Numbered from the stretch's first letter, positions 1-9,209 are shown. The stretch is DNA of 64,000 nucleotides from an uncultured Clostridia bacterium (GCA_948466345.1 CAOKAC010000001.1:364572-428571); one strand, 5' to 3'. The notes: generated by a model from the letters alone, not told the origin. Made by a program: numbers and translations.

Positions 1-549
1 TTCGCCTTCTTCTCCCTGTTCTACACGCAGCAATCGAAGCACACCGTTTGTGGTGATAGAAAGCAACCACACCAGCGGACGGGTTACCTTAGAAAGGATA
101 TGAATAAGAGAGACGATTCCTCTCGCGGTTTTTTCAGGGCGTACCATAGCTATACGCTTTGGTACCAATTCCCCGAACACCAACATAAAGAAGGTCATCA
201 GCAATGTAATGAGAAACGTGCTCGCGCCACCGATTACAGTCAGTATAGTTCCCTTTGCGCCCATCTCTGCCGCAAAAGCTGTAATCGGCGCTGCCAGGGA
301 ATCTGCCGCAAAGGCGCCGGACAAAAGCCCTGCAAGGGTAATGCCAATTTGAATGGTAGATAAAAAGTCGCTTGGATGTTCCTTCATTGTGAGCAGCAGA
401 CGCGCCTTTTTATCCCCTGCCTGCGCGGACGCCTGCAGCTTTGTGCCGGACAACCCCATCATGGCGATTTCTGCCGACGCAAGCATGCCGTTTATCGCTA
501 CCAGTACGATTGTAATGAGTATAGCAATCCATGGACTGCCGTCTTCCAT
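1..549 (-). CDS. CNNM/DUF21 hemolysin-family membrane protein (3' part cut by window edge)
   Basis: This is the N-terminal 183 residues of a membrane protein; the reading frame runs off the left edge. It opens with a hydrophobic segment (about residues 8-30), has two more hydrophobic stretches around 65-85 and 100-125, and carries the motif FGELVPKRIA, typical of the DUF21/CNNM domain. Family members (TlyC/CorC/YtfL type) usually continue with two CBS domains and a CorC-HlyC domain, which would lie outside this window. They are linked to Mg2+ or other divalent-cation efflux; the hemolysin label is historical. The ATG at 549 is preceded by a GGAGGA ribosome binding site. The neighbouring gene is a cation ATPase on the same strand 45 bases upstream, so a joint role in divalent cation homeostasis is plausible but inferred. 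Confidence 0.85.
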   Translation of the reverse strand, partial: MEDGSPWIAILITIVLVAINGMLASAEIAMMGLSGTKLQASAQAGDKKARLLLTMKEHPSDFLSTIQIGITLAGLLSGAFAADSLAAPITAFAAEMGAKGTILTVIGGASTFLITLLMTFFMLVFGELVPKRIAMVRPEKTARGIVSLIHILSKVTRPLVWLLSITTNGVLRLLRVEQGEEGE

Positions 550-594
550 AATTAAATTCTTCCTCCATAAAAAATTGTATAATATAATTGAATC

Positions 595-3165
595 TTACTT
601 TTTCAAATGCCGTTTCATACATTTTGCGATTTCCACAATAGGAATAATCGCTAGTGCAACGCCCAGCGCAGCAAAAAATTCAGCGGCGGACAGCGCTACC
701 AGAGAAAACGCTGTATTCAGACCAGGCATATAGATCACGCCTGCTGTGAGTACAAAGCTTAGAATCATAGCTCCGGTAAGCAGCTTATTATGGCTGCGCA
801 CCTGTAGCAGCGATTTGTCTCTGCTGCGCATATTGATAGAATGGAAAATCTCGCACATGGATAAAGTGAGAAAAGCCATTGTCATACCGGTCACATGCGA
901 CCGGGCGTTTCCAATAAAGAAGGACCACAAGGTCAGTGCGGCAATTACTCCCCCCTGCAAAACCACATCGATTCCCAGTCCGCCGGAAAACATCGTTTCC
1001 CGAGCGTCTCTCGGCGGCTTTTGCATCGCATCCGCTTCCGCCTGTTCCATCCCCAGCGCCATTGCCGGAAAAGTATCGGTGATCAGGTTGATCCACAAAA
1101 TCTGCACAGGGGCAAACAAACGCAGCCCCGCCAGAGTAGCAATAAAAATAGACACCACCTCCGAAAAATTGGACGCAAGCAGAAATTGAATCGCCTTGCG
1201 GATGTTTTCATAGATTCGACGTCCCTCTTCCACAGCATATACAATCGTGGCAAAGTTGTCATCTGCCAACACCATATCCGCAACATTTTTTGTAACATCG
1301 GTGCCGGTAATCCCCATACCCACGCCGATATCCGCCGACTTCAACGCTGGTGCATCGTTGACGCCATCGCCGGTCATTGCGGTAATTTTGCCCCGCTTTT
1401 TCCAGGCGGTTACAATACGTACCTTGTGCTCCGGCTGGACTCTGGCGTATACTGCGATATCTCCAATGCGCCGTTCCAGTTCTGCGTCATCCATTTCGGA
1501 CAGTTCCGCTCCGGTTACTGCCTGAGATGCATCCTGCAAAATACCTAGCTCCTTTGCGATAGCAACGGCAGTGTCCTTATGGTCCCCGGTGATCATGATT
1601 GGCCGGATACCAGCTTCACCACAGGCCACGATAGCCTTTTTTACCTCGGGACGGACCGGATCGATCATACCGCACAGTCCGATAAAGGTCAACTCCGTCT
1701 CAAGATACTGAGCAGCCGTATCTGCCGGCAGGGTATCGTATGTTTTGCAGGCAGCGCCTAACACACGCAATGCACGGCCTGCCATTTCGCTGTTTTGGGT
1801 AAGGATTTCCTGCCGCCGTTCCTGGGTCAGCGGAACCGCTATTCCGTTTTCCATTACGCTGGTACACCGGGCCAGTACCTCGTCGGGCGCGCCCTTGGTA
1901 TATTGAACAAAGTGCCCCTCCATCGCATGAATGGTAGACATCATCTTTCGCTGTGAGTCAAAGGGGGCTTCCGCAGCGCGGGGAATATCCGTGTGATATC
2001 CGCCTTCCATGGCAAACACGCGCAGCGCCGTTTCCGTGGGATCCCCTATCATCTGGTCCGCGTTCTCCCCCTGTGCATCATTGCAAAGATACATTGCCGC
2101 CCGCAGCACAGTCTCTTCACCGTAGTGCGCTACCACAGTCATTTTATTCTGGGTAAGCGTACCCGTCTTGTCGGAGCACACAATTTGGGTGCAGCCCAAT
2201 GTTTCTACTGCAGTCAGCCGGCGAATAATGGCATTTTTCCCGCTCATTTTTGTCACGCCGATAGATAACAGCACCGTTACCACAACTACAAGTCCTTCGG
2301 GAATCGCTGCTACAGCCAGGCTGATAGCGGTCAGCAAGGACTCCAATACATTCGGTCCGGCAAAACCACCTCCCCGGAGCACGTTAATGATAAATATCAC
2401 CACACAGATTCCAAAAACACCGATGCTGAGAACCTTGGAAAGCCCTGCCAGCTTCTGCTGCAGAGGTGTTTTTTCCGTATCTGTATCAGAAAGAATCCCG
2501 GCAATTTTGCCCATTTCCGTATCCATACCTGCAGCGGTAACGACTCCTTCACACCGGCCGTACACTAAGCTTGTTCCCATATAAGCCATATTGGTACGAT
2601 CTGCCAAAGGAACATCCTGTTCCTCCGGCGCCAAGACATCTGCAGCTTTATCGGCAGGAACGGATTCGCCGGTCAGCGCCGCCTCTTCGATTTTCAGACT
2701 GGCTGCCTCCAAAATCCGCATATCTGCAGGAACGCTGTCTCCCGCTTCCAAAAGAACAATATCACCGACGACGATATCCTCCGATTGAATTTTTTCCACA
2801 GCGCCGTTTCGCCGCACCTTGGAATAAGGGGCGGACATTTTCTGCAGTGCCTCAATTGCACGTTCCGCCTTTCCCTCTTGTACAACACCCAGCACCGCGT
2901 TTAACACCACTACGACCAAAATAATGACCATATCCGCGATTTCTCCAAAGGCACCGGATATGATTGCCGCGGCAATCAGCACCAGGATCATGGGATCCCG
3001 AATTTGCTCCCAAAGCTTGCTGGCCAAGGATTTCTTTTTCCCGGCCTGCAGTCGGTTTTTTCCGTTTGCTAAAAGGCGTTTTTTCGCCTCGCCCGCATCC
3101 AGGCCGTCCATACTGCTTCCCACATGATGCAGAACTTCTTTTGTTTCTGCCTGATACAGTTTCAC
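595..3165 (-). CDS. P2-type cation-transporting ATPase (Ca2+/Mn2+ class)
   Basis: An 856-residue P-type ATPase, full length for the family. Visible motifs are TGES (165-168, actuator domain), PEGL in M4 (289-292), DKTGTLT with the phosphorylated Asp (332-338), TGDGVNDAP in the hinge, ASNFSEV in M5 and NLITDTFPA in M6. The M4 Glu, M5 Asn/Glu and M6 Asn/Thr/Asp correspond to the Ca2+-binding residues of SERCA/PMR1-type pumps. There is an N-terminal cation-ATPase domain and a C-terminal four-helix region. It should move Ca2+ or Mn2+ out of the cytosol. Translation starts at GTG 3165 with AAGGAG upstream. A yybP-ykoY riboswitch precedes it, which favours Mn2+ as a physiological substrate; that is inference. 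Confidence 0.95.
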   Translation of the reverse strand: MKLYQAETKEVLHHVGSSMDGLDAGEAKKRLLANGKNRLQAGKKKSLASKLWEQIRDPMILVLIAAAIISGAFGEIADMVIILVVVVLNAVLGVVQEGKAERAIEALQKMSAPYSKVRRNGAVEKIQSEDIVVGDIVLLEAGDSVPADMRILEAASLKIEEAALTGESVPADKAADVLAPEEQDVPLADRTNMAYMGTSLVYGRCEGVVTAAGMDTEMGKIAGILSDTDTEKTPLQQKLAGLSKVLSIGVFGICVVIFIINVLRGGGFAGPNVLESLLTAISLAVAAIPEGLVVVVTVLLSIGVTKMSGKNAIIRRLTAVETLGCTQIVCSDKTGTLTQNKMTVVAHYGEETVLRAAMYLCNDAQGENADQMIGDPTETALRVFAMEGGYHTDIPRAAEAPFDSQRKMMSTIHAMEGHFVQYTKGAPDEVLARCTSVMENGIAVPLTQERRQEILTQNSEMAGRALRVLGAACKTYDTLPADTAAQYLETELTFIGLCGMIDPVRPEVKKAIVACGEAGIRPIMITGDHKDTAVAIAKELGILQDASQAVTGAELSEMDDAELERRIGDIAVYARVQPEHKVRIVTAWKKRGKITAMTGDGVNDAPALKSADIGVGMGITGTDVTKNVADMVLADDNFATIVYAVEEGRRIYENIRKAIQFLLASNFSEVVSIFIATLAGLRLFAPVQILWINLITDTFPAMALGMEQAEADAMQKPPRDARETMFSGGLGIDVVLQGGVIAALTLWSFFIGNARSHVTGMTMAFLTLSMCEIFHSINMRSRDKSLLQVRSHNKLLTGAMILSFVLTAGVIYMPGLNTAFSLVALSAAEFFAALGVALAIIPIVEIAKCMKRHLKK

Positions 3166-3191
3166 CAGAATACTCCTTCTTTCTTTTCATT

Positions 3192-3299
3192 TGTGAGTCT
3201 GGCGAATAAAGGATTGCCAAGTCTGCCTGCGCAGACCAGTGTTGTTGACAATCCACATGTTTGCAGTTCTACCGCAAACATGCCGGCTACTCCCTCACA
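3192..3299 (-). promoter_or_regulatory. yybP-ykoY (Mn2+-sensing) riboswitch
   Basis: Read on the minus strand, the leader contains GGGAGTAGC, then GTCAACA and TTGGCAA in the conserved order of the yybP-ykoY class. The arms are an internal hairpin at 3256-3282 (9-bp stem) and one at 3221-3236 (6-bp stem). A TGTGAG/CTCACA P1 helix (3294-3299 with 3192-3197) closes the element. P1 ends about 20 bases before the Shine-Dalgarno of the ATPase gene and I see no U-tract terminator in between, so translational control is more likely than termination. The class is known to bind Mn2+ and often precedes Mn2+ exporters and P-type ATPases. Confidence 0.85.
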
Positions 3300-3338
3300 G
3301 TAATCTTTTTTCCCTGCCACCGGCAGGGAATTGTTATT

Positions 3339-3367
3339 ATTATACAGAGCAGATATGAATAAATCAA
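3339..3367 (-). promoter_or_regulatory. Sigma-A-type promoter of the riboswitch/ATPase unit
   Basis: On the minus strand a TTGATT -35 box (3362-3367) is followed by a 17-base spacer and a perfect TATAAT -10 box (3339-3344). It sits about 40 bases upstream of the Mn2+ aptamer and is divergent from the ribokinase promoter. Confidence 0.75.
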
Positions 3368-3411
3368 TGCATTTACATTAAATGATTCCCCAAAACTTTA
3401 CAAACTACGCC

Positions 3412-3440
3412 TTGCATCTCAATAAAATTCATAGTATACT
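3412..3440 (+). promoter_or_regulatory. Sigma-A-type promoter of the ribokinase-ruvX unit
   Basis: TTGCAT (3412-3417), a 17-base spacer and TATACT (3435-3440), about 30 bases before the ribokinase start codon. Confidence 0.65.
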
Positions 3441-3469
3441 AAAAATAATTATAAACGGAGGAGCCTCCT

Positions 3470-4411
3470 ATGAAACACAGAATACTCATTGTAAGCTCGG
3501 CCAATATTGATTTTGTCCAGCGTATGGCACGGCTGCCCCAACAAGGGGAAACAGTGCTGGAAAGTGCATCCTGTAAATATGTAGCTGGAGGAAAAGGATC
3601 CAACAGTGCGGTAACATTTGCCCGTCTTGGTGCAGACGCAGTTTTTTGCGCGAAAGTTGGACGGGACGAAAACGGCGCACGACTGAAACGGATTTATGGA
3701 GAGGAAGGAATCGACACCCGGTTTGTGTTTCAAGATGCCGAATCCCCCACCGGACTTGCCTCTATTTTGGTAGAAGAAGAGGATGGCGCCAACCGAATCA
3801 TTGTATATCCGGGTGCAAACGGCACGCTGTCTGCCGAAAATGTTGAAGAGGCCTTTACCTGTTATCCTGACGGAGTGTTTGTTCAGCTGGAAATTCCGGA
3901 CGAGGCAGTTTTCGCTGCCGCCCGATTTGCCAGAGAAAACGATATTCCCCTGTTCGTAGACGCAGGACCTGTACGTCCTGGTTTTTCCTTGGAAAATTTG
4001 GGCAGGGCAGAAATTTTATCCCCCAATGAAACAGAATGTGCTGCTCTTACCGGTATCGTACCAGACAGCGTAGAAAATTGTCTGAAGGCCGCCATCCACC
4101 TTGCGGGAGTGACAGAGACAAAATATGTGGTAATCAAGCTTGGCAGCAGGGGATCCTTTGTATATGACGGCAAGTATTATCACTTAGTGCCCGGCCACAA
4201 AGTACAGGCAGTGGATACCACTGCGGCGGGGGATGTTTTCACGGCGGCCCTCTCTTATGCCTATTTGCAAAAAGGGGATATTTTAGAGGCGGCGCGCTTT
4301 GCCACTTATGCCGCAGCCCTGTCCGTGACAAAAGAGGGCGCCGTTCCCTCTGTACCTACGCTGCAGCAGGTGAAGGATTTTGCTGCAGAGATGCGGGAGA
4401 GCGGACGATGA
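3470..4411 (+). CDS. rbsK: Ribokinase / PfkB-family sugar kinase
   Basis: A 313-residue PfkB-family kinase. It shows the N-terminal NIDF...RLPQQGETV region, the GGKGSNSAV glycine motif that contacts the sugar, and the C-terminal DTTAAGDVFTAAL motif with the catalytic Asp and anion hole. These fit ribokinase (ATP plus D-ribose to ribose-5-phosphate) better than fructokinase, but no ribose transporter is nearby, so the substrate is uncertain. The ATG at 3470 has a strong GGAGG Shine-Dalgarno. Its last four bases overlap the start of ruvX (ATGA), so the two are cotranscribed and probably translationally coupled. Confidence 0.88.
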   Translation: MKHRILIVSSANIDFVQRMARLPQQGETVLESASCKYVAGGKGSNSAVTFARLGADAVFCAKVGRDENGARLKRIYGEEGIDTRFVFQDAESPTGLASILVEEEDGANRIIVYPGANGTLSAENVEEAFTCYPDGVFVQLEIPDEAVFAAARFARENDIPLFVDAGPVRPGFSLENLGRAEILSPNETECAALTGIVPDSVENCLKAAIHLAGVTETKYVVIKLGSRGSFVYDGKYYHLVPGHKVQAVDTTAAGDVFTAALSYAYLQKGDILEAARFATYAAALSVTKEGAVPSVPTLQQVKDFAAEMRESGR

Positions 4412-4833
4412 CGGGGATCCTGCTGGGAGTGGATTACGGAGATACCCGCACAGGTCTTGCGGTCAGCGCCGGGAAAATGGCGTTCGGCGCCGGATGCGTG
4501 GTATCAAAAAGTATGCGTAAAACAGTGGAGGGTGTTGCACAAGCCGCCAAGCGCCGGGAGGCGGCGGGCATTGTAATCGGGGACCCGGTAAATATGGACG
4601 GAACGAAAGGGGCCCGGAGCGAAAAATGCCGCATCTTTGCAGGCATGCTGGAACAGAGGACGGGCCTGCCTGTAATTTTATGGGACGAGCGGCTCACCAC
4701 GGTAAACGCCCACGAAATTCTATCAGAAATTAATGTACGGGGTGAAAAACGTAAAAAAGCGGTGGACGAGTTGTCCGCCACGTTGATTTTGCAGTCTTAT
4801 TTGGATAGCCAGACGGAAGCGTTTTCCAAATAA
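4408..4833 (+). CDS. ruvX: Putative pre-16S rRNA nuclease / Holliday junction resolvase RuvX (YqgF)
   Basis: A 141-residue YqgF/RuvX protein with an RNase H-like fold. The first acidic motif GVDYGDTRTGLAVS is at residues 7-20, DERLTTV lies near residue 96, and VDELSATLILQSYLD is near the C-terminus. These match the catalytic Asp and Glu/Asp positions of the family. Members act in 5' maturation of 16S rRNA and have been proposed as junction resolvases. In many Firmicutes ruvX sits with alaS and a DUF1292 gene; here the DUF1292 gene is about 14 kb away. The gene ends just before a bidirectional terminator. Confidence 0.92.
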   Translation: MTGILLGVDYGDTRTGLAVSAGKMAFGAGCVVSKSMRKTVEGVAQAAKRREAAGIVIGDPVNMDGTKGARSEKCRIFAGMLEQRTGLPVILWDERLTTVNAHEILSEINVRGEKRKKAVDELSATLILQSYLDSQTEAFSK

Positions 4834-4881
4834 GATGTTATAAGGAAGGATTCTTTTATCTCTCTATCAAATTGTATAACA

Positions 4882-4909
4882 AAAGGCTCCCGCCTAGGCG
4901 GGAGCCTTT
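4882..4909. terminator. Bidirectional intrinsic terminator between ruvX and the hydrogenase gene
   Basis: A 12-bp perfect stem with a four-base CTAG loop, flanked by AAA on one side and TTT on the other. It separates two convergent genes and can serve both. Confidence 0.85.
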
Positions 4910-4919
4910 CCTATTCCAT

Positions 4920-6347
4920 TTACTTCAACATGGAAATCGCATCCGTAATGGTTTTCTCGTATGCTTCTTTGCCGTATTTGTCCACCTCGGCCTTGTTTTT
5001 CTCTCCGTGGGTAAGACAGCCGGCGCCGCCGATACATCCGCCGATACAGGCCATTCCCTCGATAAAGTTGGCATCCAGGACATTTTTGCTTTTCTTCATT
5101 AGGGCGGTACGGCACGCCTCAATACCATCGCAGGAAAGGGCCTTCAGTTGGAAGTCCGCATCCAGACCGTGTTCTTTCAGCCCTTCGGCTACCGCGTCGG
5201 CCAAGCCTCCGCATCTTGCAAAAATTCTGCCGAAATAGGAAGCGTTGTCCAGCACGTCCTCATCCAGCTCGGTAATTTCCAAATCTTTGCTGTCAAACAG
5301 CGCCTGCAGTTCTTCAAAAGTCATGGCCACATCCACATACTGCCGAACAGCCTCTTTCTGCACTTCTGCCTTTTTGGCGGTGCAGGGACCGATAAATACA
5401 ATTTTGCAGGGGGCATCCTGCTCTTTGATATATTTCGCAATGGTGGCCATAGGAGAAAGATTGTGGGATACAAATTCCTTAAGATCCGGGAAAAACTTCT
5501 CAATATAGTCTACAAAGGCCGGACAGCAGGAACTGGTGAGAAATCCCTTTTCGGCCAACTCTTCCGATTCGGCCCAGGCAACCATATCTGCCCCCAGAGC
5601 CGCCTCTACTACAGCATGGAATCCAAGTTTCTTCAGACCGCTGATTACCTGTCCCAACTTTGCATATCGGAACTGGCTGGAAATGGACGGAGCTACTACG
5701 GCATACACTTTATATTTTTGATTGTTTTCGCTCTTTTTGATAATGTCGATCACATCTAAAATATAGGATTTATCCATAATAGCGCCGAACGGACACTGAT
5801 ACACGCACGCCCCACAGGATATACACTTATCGTTGTTAATGGCGGCGGCTTTATTTTCGTTCATATAAATCGCCTTGATTTTGCAGGCGTTTTCACATGG
5901 ACGTTTTCGATTGACAATAGCCGTATAGGGGCACACCTTTGCACAGGCGCCACAGTCTACACACTTGGATTTATCAATATGGGCCACATGATTGTGGTCA
6001 AAGGAAATCGCGCCCCTGGGGCACACGTCCTCACACCGATGCGCAAGGCAGCCTCGGCAGGAGTTGGTAACCTCGTATCCGCCCATTGGGCATTCGTCAC
6101 AAGCCGTCTCGATTACCTCAATCACGTTGGGGTTCTCCTTGTCTCCCCCCATGGCAAGTCTTACCCGGTCCCCCAAAATCGCGCGTTCCTTATATACGCA
6201 GCAGCGCATAGTTGGCATATTTCCGGGTACGATTTTTTTTGGAATTTCCAGCAGATTGTCCAGGAGGGTGTCGTCCCAAGCTTGTTTTGCCACCTCCCGC
6301 AGAACTTTATATTTCAAATGCTGGACTTTTGTATCGAATTTTCTCAT
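4920..6347 (-). CDS. Monomeric [FeFe] hydrogenase, group B-like
   Basis: A 475-residue iron-only hydrogenase. The N-terminal half has Cys-rich ferredoxin-type motifs (CRGCLAHRCEDVC at 97-109, CVDCGACAKVC at 129-139, a CENAC pair at 151-155, CISCGACVYQC at 175-185). The H-cluster domain follows with L1 TSSCCPAF (271-278), L2 GPCTAKKAE (from 320) and L3 EGMACIGGCIGGAG near residue 435, so the cluster-binding Cys are present. L1 ends in Phe rather than the Trp of group A enzymes, and the extended Cys region fits group B. It probably evolves or takes up H2 with ferredoxin as electron carrier. It is the last gene of the redox locus, 20 bases after the phosphatase gene. Confidence 0.9.
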   Translation of the reverse strand: MRKFDTKVQHLKYKVLREVAKQAWDDTLLDNLLEIPKKIVPGNMPTMRCCVYKERAILGDRVRLAMGGDKENPNVIEVIETACDECPMGGYEVTNSCRGCLAHRCEDVCPRGAISFDHNHVAHIDKSKCVDCGACAKVCPYTAIVNRKRPCENACKIKAIYMNENKAAAINNDKCISCGACVYQCPFGAIMDKSYILDVIDIIKKSENNQKYKVYAVVAPSISSQFRYAKLGQVISGLKKLGFHAVVEAALGADMVAWAESEELAEKGFLTSSCCPAFVDYIEKFFPDLKEFVSHNLSPMATIAKYIKEQDAPCKIVFIGPCTAKKAEVQKEAVRQYVDVAMTFEELQALFDSKDLEITELDEDVLDNASYFGRIFARCGGLADAVAEGLKEHGLDADFQLKALSCDGIEACRTALMKKSKNVLDANFIEGMACIGGCIGGAGCLTHGEKNKAEVDKYGKEAYEKTITDAISMLK

Positions 6348-6367
6348 TATATATCCCTGTATCTCCT

Positions 6368-7540
6368 TTAGAAGTAGCTTACCTTGATGCGTTTACCCAT
6401 CTGCCGCAGGCAGTCGGTAAGCTCCTCTACCAAATTCATTTTAATATTGAATGTAATGGGCAGCTCAGGATTCTGATGGGCCGGATTGACCGCCCGCCCT
6501 ACATAAAAGTTGATATCCGTCGCCTCCTCAAACAGCAAACGACAAATCATGGACGCGCCGTCTCGCTTTGTACTCCAATGCTCGTACAGCTCATTCTTAT
6601 CCAGTACGTCTCTGGCGTATTCGATCACCTTGTTTATGGTGATCACCCCTTCGGTCACCAGGTCTATCCCTTCTATCTCCGCGATAGGCGGCACATCGCT
6701 GTGATCAAAATGCAGACTCGCCTTAAGCGGTTTCCCAAGGTACTGGGATGCAATAGTAGAGGTGGTACCGCCGCAAACGATGTGCTTGCCTTCTTTAGAG
6801 AAAAACAACGACATCATTCGATTACAGTCGTCCCGATTTCGGGGGGGACCAAACAGAATATTCATAGGAGCACGGCGTCGGATATGGATTACACAGGCAG
6901 TAGCGTCATCGCCGGGGCGATAACCATACTGCTTATTGCATTCGTCCACCAGCATGGTAGAAAGCGTTTTCGCGGTGTATCCCACATGGGCAAAAGTTTC
7001 CATAAAATCAATGATATTTTCCCGTTTCCAGCCGAAATTGTAAGCAAGGCCAATTCCTGCGTGGGGACAGCCATCGCTCATAGCAATAAAAATATCGTTT
7101 TCCTGCAAATCAATCACAGACTTATAAATTTTCTTGCCGTCAATATTCAGCTCACTTCTGGGATATTCAAAATTTTTGCAATCCCGCAGCAGAATCACTT
7201 GGGGATTGTCATACTGGATCAGCTCCGCCCGCTCGTTTTCTATCAAATGTATAATCGTAAAAGTGGAGTATGCCACACCTCTGGTGGAGCAAATGGGAAG
7301 AGTGGCCGCAATGGTAGCCACGCATTCCTCCAACGGCAGTCCCTCCGCCATCATAGTAGAAATAATTTTGGAGGTTAGTGTGGAAAGAATGCTGGCTTTC
7401 ACTCCACTGCCCAGCCCGTCTGCCAACACGATGACAGTGGAATTGTCCCCCTGCTCCACGATATCCACATGATCTCCGCAGAGCTGTTCTCCCTCATGGT
7501 TGATGCTTTTCCAGCCGATATCAGCACACAAATTATTCAT
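6368..7540 (-). CDS. SpoIIE-type (PP2C) serine/threonine phosphatase linked to sensory hydrogenase
   Basis: A 390-residue protein. Residues 1-220 form a SpoIIE/PP2C phosphatase domain with metal-binding acidic motifs DGLGSGVKAS (41-50), AMSDGCPHAG (153-162) and GDDATACVIHI (210-220). The C-terminal 150 or so residues form a second domain that I do not recognise; it contains FGPPRNRDDCNRMM and FYVGRAVNPAHQNPEL. The start overlaps the end of the upstream HydS gene by eight bases, so the two are translationally coupled. In other Clostridia phosphatases of this type accompany PAS-bearing sensory [FeFe] hydrogenases. The substrate is unknown; a phosphoprotein in the same locus is an inference. Confidence 0.85.
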   Translation of the reverse strand: MNNLCADIGWKSINHEGEQLCGDHVDIVEQGDNSTVIVLADGLGSGVKASILSTLTSKIISTMMAEGLPLEECVATIAATLPICSTRGVAYSTFTIIHLIENERAELIQYDNPQVILLRDCKNFEYPRSELNIDGKKIYKSVIDLQENDIFIAMSDGCPHAGIGLAYNFGWKRENIIDFMETFAHVGYTAKTLSTMLVDECNKQYGYRPGDDATACVIHIRRRAPMNILFGPPRNRDDCNRMMSLFFSKEGKHIVCGGTTSTIASQYLGKPLKASLHFDHSDVPPIAEIEGIDLVTEGVITINKVIEYARDVLDKNELYEHWSTKRDGASMICRLLFEEATDINFYVGRAVNPAHQNPELPITFNIKMNLVEELTDCLRQMGKRIKVSYF

Positions 7541-9206
7541 CGCTGATAGACTCCTTTAACTTCGACAAAGCAATTTTCGTTTCAGCGGCTGTTTCTCCCA
7601 GTAGAGAAGCAATCTCCTGCACGATACGCATCTGTTTGTCTACCACCCGGTCGGCAACCTCCACCGTCTGGCGGCTGATGCTTTCTTTCTTCTCCCTAGC
7701 GGTTTCTTCTTCCGTCACATCCCGCATGATACATACAAGCAACCTATATTCCTTATCGTATACAATGGTTTCTTCCACATATCTGTCGTATTCTGCCAGA
7801 TATACCCGACGGTCTCGGATATTTCTGCCCTTTTGCAGTACTTCCACAAAGTCTTTCGGATCCAAAATTCGGATGACCCCATCTCCCAACACGTCGGCAG
7901 CACTGCGCAGATTCATGATTTTCAAGGCCACCTTATTGATTTGCTGTACCTCTAACTTTTCATTGAGTACAATGATACCGTTCGGGGTGTTGCGGACAAT
8001 GTTGTCGGAGAAGGTTTCTGCTTTATCCTTCAGATAAGGCAGACACATAGAAACCTCCGCCTTTCCCTGGTAGATAGCCACGGCCTTTTCCCGACAGGTA
8101 TTGTACCCGCAGGAACCGCAGTTCAGCTCATCCGCCGGTGTATGTTTGCCCATCTGCCGGAGAATATCTCCAATTTCATTTTCAGAGGGCATCTGATTTT
8201 TACGGGGAATTGCGGCAAAGGTTTTCTGCAGGAAAGCAGCATCCGGCTGATCCACTGCAAAGTCTTTTTTACCGGCAAAGCGAGACACCGCCATATAGTC
8301 CTGTACCGGTGAGCGGTGGAATTTCTCCATAACCGGTCCACCTACACAGCTACCCACACAGGCGGACATCTCAATAAAGCAATGATGAATCTTTCCTTCT
8401 GCAATATCTCGCAAGGCTGCTATACAGTTTTCCACACCATCAATAGCCATATAGGAATATGCAGGATTATCCTGCAGCATCGTTTTCAAAATGCCGCCGG
8501 TTGTGGGGAAAAAACGGGCAAGACTGTTTTCGTCTGCGTCCATTTCCCGGCGCAGCTCAATATTTTCCTCCCGCAGCCATCGGGTAAGCTCATCAAAGGT
8601 AAGCACTGCGTCTGCAATTCCCTCGTAAAAGGCTGCTTCATCTTTCTTTGCGACACAGGGGCCGATGAAAACCGTCTTGGCGTTTGGATGCCGACGCTTA
8701 ATATCCTGACAGTGCGCCTGCATGGGGGAGAGGATATCTGCCAGATAAGGAAGCTGTGCGGGAAAATACTTTTGAATCAGCAGGTTGATAGAATGACAGC
8801 AGGAAGAAATAATCACATCCCGCTGCTGTTCATTTATCATATGCTCATATTCGTTTTTTACGATAGTAGCGCCGACGGCGGTTTCTTCTGCATCATAAAA
8901 GCCCAGCTGCTTCAGAGCGTCACGCATAGCGCCGATGCCCACTCCTTCATAATTGGCTACAAAGGAAGGCGCAAGACTGACAATTACCGGATCGCCGCTT
9001 TGCAGTAATACCCGCACCTTTTCCGTTTCATCCACGATTTGTTTGGCATCCTGGGGACATACTACAAAGCAATGTCCGCACAAAATGCATTCATTGCCGA
9101 TAATATACGCCTGGTTTCCGGAAAAGCGAATCGATTTTACCGGACAGTGGCGGATACACTTATAACAGTTTTTACAGTTGGATTTTTTTAAGGTAAGGCA
9201 ATCCAT
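7533..9206 (-). CDS. hydS: Sensory [FeFe] hydrogenase with PAS domain (HydS-like, group C)
   Basis: 557 residues in four parts. Two [4Fe-4S] motifs lie at the N-terminus (Cys 11, 14, 17, 21 and 40, 43, 46, 50). The H-cluster domain has L1 SSCCHSIN (134-141), L2 GPCVAKKDE (Cys183) and L3 EMSACVGSCVGG (Cys283, Cys287). A third Fe-S (Fes-type) motif has Cys 363, 366, 371 and 388. A PAS domain (about 402-505) and a helical tail follow. The altered L1/L2 surroundings and the PAS domain are the signature of putative H2-sensing hydrogenases such as HydS of Ruminococcus albus, rather than of a catalytic enzyme. It overlaps the phosphatase gene and lies four bases after a small [2Fe-2S] gene. Role: probably couples H2 or redox state to the downstream phosphatase. 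Confidence 0.88.
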   Translation of the reverse strand: MDCLTLKKSNCKNCYKCIRHCPVKSIRFSGNQAYIIGNECILCGHCFVVCPQDAKQIVDETEKVRVLLQSGDPVIVSLAPSFVANYEGVGIGAMRDALKQLGFYDAEETAVGATIVKNEYEHMINEQQRDVIISSCCHSINLLIQKYFPAQLPYLADILSPMQAHCQDIKRRHPNAKTVFIGPCVAKKDEAAFYEGIADAVLTFDELTRWLREENIELRREMDADENSLARFFPTTGGILKTMLQDNPAYSYMAIDGVENCIAALRDIAEGKIHHCFIEMSACVGSCVGGPVMEKFHRSPVQDYMAVSRFAGKKDFAVDQPDAAFLQKTFAAIPRKNQMPSENEIGDILRQMGKHTPADELNCGSCGYNTCREKAVAIYQGKAEVSMCLPYLKDKAETFSDNIVRNTPNGIIVLNEKLEVQQINKVALKIMNLRSAADVLGDGVIRILDPKDFVEVLQKGRNIRDRRVYLAEYDRYVEETIVYDKEYRLLVCIMRDVTEEETAREKKESISRQTVEVADRVVDKQMRIVQEIASLLGETAAETKIALSKLKESISDE

Positions 9207-9209
9207 AGA

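Noticed and set aside
353..733. Open frames on the plus strand across the ATPase and CNNM genes
   Set aside because: They lie antisense to clearly conserved coding frames, lack ribosome binding sites and show no family features.
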